From: Rugamonas aquatica
Lineage (GTDB): Bacteria; Pseudomonadota; Gammaproteobacteria; Burkholderiales; Burkholderiaceae_D
Length of the DNA stretch: 64,000 nt
NCBI RefSeq assembly: GCF_009380215.1
Contig: NZ_WHUG01000009.1
Span: forward strand, 124,001-188,000
Direction: 5' to 3'
Position numbers and translations under genes: made by a program
Shown here: in pieces, positions 61,002 through 64,000 of the stretch
Numbering within the stretch: the stretch's first letter is position 1
Layout of the letters: the number at the start of each line of letters is the position of its first letter
Notes under the pieces: generated by a model
The model's database searches: none
What the model was told of the DNA's origin: nothing
Seen by the model: the letters and a program-made list of their open reading frames with translations, nothing else

Positions 61002-61841
61002 TTATTCCCACGGATTAGAGGGCGCTGACATTACATTCGCTGATGTTCCAAATATTTCTTTATACTCTTCGGGATTATCTTTCTCGAAGTTTTCCAGGTC
61101 GGAAAGGTAGCGCTTCCATTCGCACGTTTGACTTCCCAATTTGAACGCCGGGGCGTTAAGAAGCAAGGCTATGTCGCGTACAACTTCACTGCTCGCCGTA
61201 GTGGTAAACCCGACAGACGCGAGTGCAGTTGCACTTCTCAGCTGTTCCCAAGCAGCACGGATAGTCTCACCGTTCACCTCCAGCGCCTCCGCAACCTGGC
61301 CTATATCTCTCTTGGCAAGAGCACAGGTTATGGCGGCATACGCAGCAGCTCCGGTTTTTAAAGTCGACTGCAATTTGGACTCTATCGCCACAAGAATAGC
61401 GTGCTTCACGGGATGCTTCGTGGGCGAAGACTTCCCATCAGCAGGCCAACTAGCGGCCATGGCGAATAGCTCCTCGAACGTCTTTCCACTGAGTGCTCGC
61501 GCCAATTCGCCAGGCGTCGACGCAGCGGTTTTCCGGCTAGCCGTCCGAAGCCCACGGTCCAGTGCAATCAGCAGCTTCCGCCCTTCCGGCGATTCCGCTT
61601 GTACCTTGAAGTCGCCTTTTAAAGTGGCCGCAACAGTTTCTACGGTGGCACCGAATTTCACCGGCATTACGCGGGCTCTTAAAGATTTCTTGAGTCGAGC
61701 AAAAGTAGAAGGCAGTTTGCGCCCACCAATAGGAGAAGGAGGCGCCGAGGCTGCGGAACTGAGCAAGGACGCAGTCTGAATCCCCCCCCCAGCAGTGTTC
61801 CTCGCACTCTTAAATGAATGAATAGCACGCAAGATATACAT
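61002..61841 (-). CDS. Candidate T3SS effector 8
   Basis: 279 residues from ATG at 61841 with TTGGAGA 6 bases upstream. An N-terminal 60 residues rich in Ser/Ala/Gly/Pro (MYILRAIHSFKSARNTAGGG) precede a helical body (LKGDFKVQAESPEGRKLLIA, LARALSGKTFEELFAMAASW, YAAITCALAKRDIGQVAEAL). Not recognised. A degenerate promoter box lies 46 bp upstream. The DH-domain gene begins 110 bp downstream on the same strand, so the two may be co-transcribed. Confidence 0.55.
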   Translation of the reverse strand: MYILRAIHSFKSARNTAGGGIQTASLLSSAASAPPSPIGGRKLPSTFARLKKSLRARVMPVKFGATVETVAATLKGDFKVQAESPEGRKLLIALDRGLRTASRKTAASTPGELARALSGKTFEELFAMAASWPADGKSSPTKHPVKHAILVAIESKLQSTLKTGAAAYAAITCALAKRDIGQVAEALEVNGETIRAAWEQLRSATALASVGFTTTASSEVVRDIALLLNAPAFKLGSQTCEWKRYLSDLENFEKDNPEEYKEIFGTSANVMSAPSNPWE

Positions 61842-61886
61842 CGTATTCTCCAAAATTATCCGCAGAACACGCTCTGCGGACGGACT

Positions 61887-61914
61887 GTAGTACCAGCAGC
61901 AAGCAGCAAGTCCC
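61887..61914 (-). promoter_or_regulatory. Possible T3SS box of effector candidate 8
   Basis: The minus strand reads GGGACT, 15 bp, GTACTAC; spacing is right, with single deviations in each half. Confidence 0.4.
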
Positions 61915-61941
61915 AACCACAAACGCCCAGCGCCTAAGGGA

Positions 61942-62451
61942 CTATCCATCACCCAACGCAGCACTTCTTTCCCTTATCAATTGCTGCACAAAATGCAATA
62001 TTTTGTCGCATTCAGGTACCGCCTTTATCGCCGCCTCTAATACCCGCAGTGTTTCGCCTGGCTGTTGCTTTTTATTCACTTCCCGACTCAGGCAGCCCAA
62101 CACTAAGGTCTCGGGCTTCCCTCCCAACTTTTGTAATTCTTTAATCGCGCCATTCAGTTGTTGCAGCTCTCTACTGATCGGTCGCGGGCACCGGACTACA
62201 ATTCCTCTCACCAGGTAACCGACGCGTCGTACTTGGCCTCCACGTTGCACTTCCGAAGCCTCGGCCGATTCCCAACTGCGAAAGCTCAAAATAGGGGCGG
62301 GGGTTTGATGCGCGACATGCTTAGGCTGCGCAGCAGCCTGGGGCAACACACGATGAAAAAGCCCCTGCCTTGCCTGCTTGGCATGAGTGCGGGCATTCGT
62401 ATCGGCTGCCCGCTGGCTTGGAGCGGGCGGGGAACTACCAATGGGCAACAT
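61942..62451 (-). CDS. Unknown small protein with T3SS promoter box
   Basis: 169 residues from ATG at 62451 behind a strong GAGGAGG. The N-terminal 70 residues are Ala/Gln/Pro-rich (low complexity). The C-terminal 80 are helical (ISRELQQLNGAIKELQKLGG, TLRVLEAAIKAVPECDKILH). It is not recognised; it could be a small effector or an accessory. A strict promoter box is ~100 bp upstream, and effector candidate 8 follows on the same strand. Confidence 0.55.
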   Translation of the reverse strand: MLPIGSSPPAPSQRAADTNARTHAKQARQGLFHRVLPQAAAQPKHVAHQTPAPILSFRSWESAEASEVQRGGQVRRVGYLVRGIVVRCPRPISRELQQLNGAIKELQKLGGKPETLVLGCLSREVNKKQQPGETLRVLEAAIKAVPECDKILHFVQQLIRERSAALGDG

Positions 62452-62547
62452 TTGACCTCCTCATAGATGGTTGTATTTTTAATATGCAAACACGCATGAC
62501 GCGCCATTCCCGAGGCGCATTGATGCTAAATACTCCGCTTGCAAGCA

Positions 62548-62575
62548 TAAGTAACAGCATCGCGTGTTTTGTTCA
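62548..62575 (-). promoter_or_regulatory. T3SS promoter box of the gene at 61942
   Basis: The minus strand reads TGAACA, 15 bp, TTACTTA, a strict match. Confidence 0.65.
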
Positions 62576-62799
62576 TTCGCAATTCAACTAACCTTTCAGC
62601 AACGAGGTCCCTCTCCCCGCTCCGCCTTTTGGCTTCGCGTTTCACAAGGCTCGCATCTTATGCACATGAATTCCACGCGTCCTTGTTAATAGCCAAAATA
62701 AGGTGATTCTGCAGTCGATTTCTTCATCCGTATGCACGCATCTTTTTGAACTCGACGCCTGCACCGTATTGGTCATGGCCAGAATGTCACGGCCAGCCT

Positions 62800-62827
62800 T
62801 GAACATAATCCCTACCCACGTTACTTA
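62800..62827 (+). promoter_or_regulatory. T3SS promoter box of the macro-domain gene
   Basis: TGAACA, 15 bp, TTACTTA, 40 bp before the ATG; both halves are identical to the box at 62548 on the other strand. Confidence 0.7.
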
Positions 62828-62866
62828 CTGTTTGCAGTCGTCAATAATCAACAAAAAGAAATTCTT

Positions 62867-64000
62867 ATGTTTAATTTTTTCACAAACATTTCCCGTTTTT
62901 TCCGACACTCCCCTAATTCGACATCCTCGATAAATGGGCATAACGACTCCTTAAAGGGGCGAGCAGGCGCCGGATCTGGCGCCTTCTTCTCCCGCCTGAA
63001 AGCATTTTTTAATAAAAAAAATGCCTTTCCTTCCTCAACCGCTACACTTCTCGACAAGACCGTATCGTCTACAGCACCGGCCACGGCAGGTGCGATCACA
63101 CCATCAACGCCCACTTCAGCTATGATGGTGGCAATGCCAAAGACGAACAGTGCACAGCCTGCTACTCCGTTTGTGCCGCAAGACAAGCCCCTGACGGTAG
63201 CGGCCGCGGTTGCAAAACACGTGGATACACTACCGTCGCCGATCCTTGGCAACAGCCCCCCCCCCGAGTGGCTGACGGCGCCTGTGCCATCGCCAACCGC
63301 ACCCGCTTCAGCTACCGCGGCGGCGGCTGATACGTACAGTTCACAACGTGCTAGTGACTTTTCGACGGAGGAAATCAACGATTGGCTGTTTAACCACTCA
63401 CATCACCCCAAGCTACCTAAATCCCAGTTGCACGCGCGCGAACAGGAAAAATACGCGCCGAAAACTAGCGCCTATTTTTCAACCGTTGCAATGCAGCCGT
63501 CCGATGATCCAGAATTTTCTGGTCGAATGGGGGTGTACGAAGGAGGCATCACCGACTTGCAGGCGAATCCGGACGAAAAAGCGGCGGTCGCCTGCTCAAA
63601 CAATGGCGACCTTCTGCTCGGCTGCGGCTTCGCTGTGGCCAAAGCGGTGGTGAATGCCGCAGGCCCCGGCCTGCAAGCGCAGCTATATAACACTTACGGT
63701 GTGCCAGGCGTGATGCAGCAACCTCAATATGCTCTTGACAATAAAGATTACGCGAAGACGGAAAACAGGGGCTACGCGATTACCTGCGACTCACACGACA
63801 TGGCTACTACGCATCACGTTAAGGCCATCGAGTTGCTCACCGTGCCCATGCACAATCCGGCTGGGTTGGAAAATATGTATCGAGAGGCATTAATCCATTC
63901 CAAAGATATGGATTACATCGCGCTGCCAATGGCTGGCATGTCCCACCCCCTGCTAAATGGCCCTCAAGGAAAAGAAATCAGCGCGGCCATTGCTACCAAG
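62867..64000 (+). CDS. Candidate T3SS effector with macro (ADP-ribose-binding) domain, C-terminus beyond window
   Basis: 378 codons from ATG at 62867 are open to the edge; no stop is seen. Residues 1-165 are low complexity (MFNFFTNISRFFRHSPNSTS; later Pro/Thr/Ala-rich). From ~222 a macro domain is readable: GGITDLQANPDEKAAVACSN, NGDLLLGCGFAVAKAVVNAA, GPGLQAQLYNTYG, a central strand with H316-H317, then YREALIHSKDMDYIALPMAG MSHPLL. The order (ITxL, V.CSNNxxLxxGxGxAxAI..AAG, IALPMAG) is that of macro domains, which bind or hydrolyse ADP-ribose. A 10-C run at 63256-63265 could hide a sequencing indel; the frame is consistent as given. Confidence 0.7.
   Translation, partial: MFNFFTNISRFFRHSPNSTSSINGHNDSLKGRAGAGSGAFFSRLKAFFNKKNAFPSSTATLLDKTVSSTAPATAGAITPSTPTSAMMVAMPKTNSAQPATPFVPQDKPLTVAAAVAKHVDTLPSPILGNSPPPEWLTAPVPSPTAPASATAAAADTYSSQRASDFSTEEINDWLFNHSHHPKLPKSQLHAREQEKYAPKTSAYFSTVAMQPSDDPEFSGRMGVYEGGITDLQANPDEKAAVACSNNGDLLLGCGFAVAKAVVNAAGPGLQAQLYNTYGVPGVMQQPQYALDNKDYAKTENRGYAITCDSHDMATTHHVKAIELLTVPMHNPAGLENMYREALIHSKDMDYIALPMAGMSHPLLNGPQGKEISAAIATK

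Overview
The window is GC-rich betaproteobacterial DNA, most likely Burkholderiales and host-associated. The genus cannot be told from the sequence alone. It carries a complete plasmid maintenance block (ColE2-type Rep, ParB, ParA) and a tyrosine recombinase typical of large plasmids, but also two tRNA genes, so it reads as a megaplasmid or chromid, or an integrated plasmid. Dead insertion sequences (IS3, IS5, IS21, IS110, IS256, IS1380 families) and nonsense or frameshifted genes are frequent, as expected of a replicon undergoing host-associated decay.

Left third (1-19.1 kb) is an accessory island: the 5' part of a recombinase gene, three copies of a small membrane-protein locus, and a run of probable phage-defence or toxin genes (Abi-like HEPN protein, HEPN/RES protein, a second HEPN-motif protein, and several PD-(D/E)XK-like nucleases). 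It ends with a T6SS effector cassette: PAAR, DUF4123 chaperone (nonsense mutated), small gene, Tox-REase-5 nuclease toxin, Imm52-type immunity protein. The replication and partition block follows at 19.4-23.4 kb, then IS debris that abuts tRNA-Arg.

The right part (26.4-64 kb) is a dispersed type III secretion region of the Ysc/Bordetella lineage. It has a YscB-like chaperone with the secretin SctC, SctW (YopN-TyeA), SycN and SctX on one strand with an effector-type chaperone, and SctY with SctV on the other. Regulation looks Btr-like: a STAS anti-sigma antagonist, an unknown 22-kDa protein and an ECF sigma factor form one operon. Around these lie about a dozen unrecognised genes with low-complexity N-termini that look like effectors.

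Three of these have readable eukaryote-facing domains: a Dbl-homology-like RhoGEF domain (59.5-60.9 kb), a macro domain (62.9 kb to the window edge), and an ADP-ribosyltransferase-like domain behind three 70-residue repeats (35.1-36.4 kb). A shared promoter element, xGAACx-N15-TTACxxA, stands 40-120 bp before the SctC, SctW and SctY operons and before most effector candidates. It is the probable binding site of the ECF sigma factor and lets the regulon be read directly from the DNA. The same element precedes a 42-codon ORF and, in a weaker form, a small secreted peptide gene. The core ATPase, the needle, inner ring and translocator genes are not in this window.
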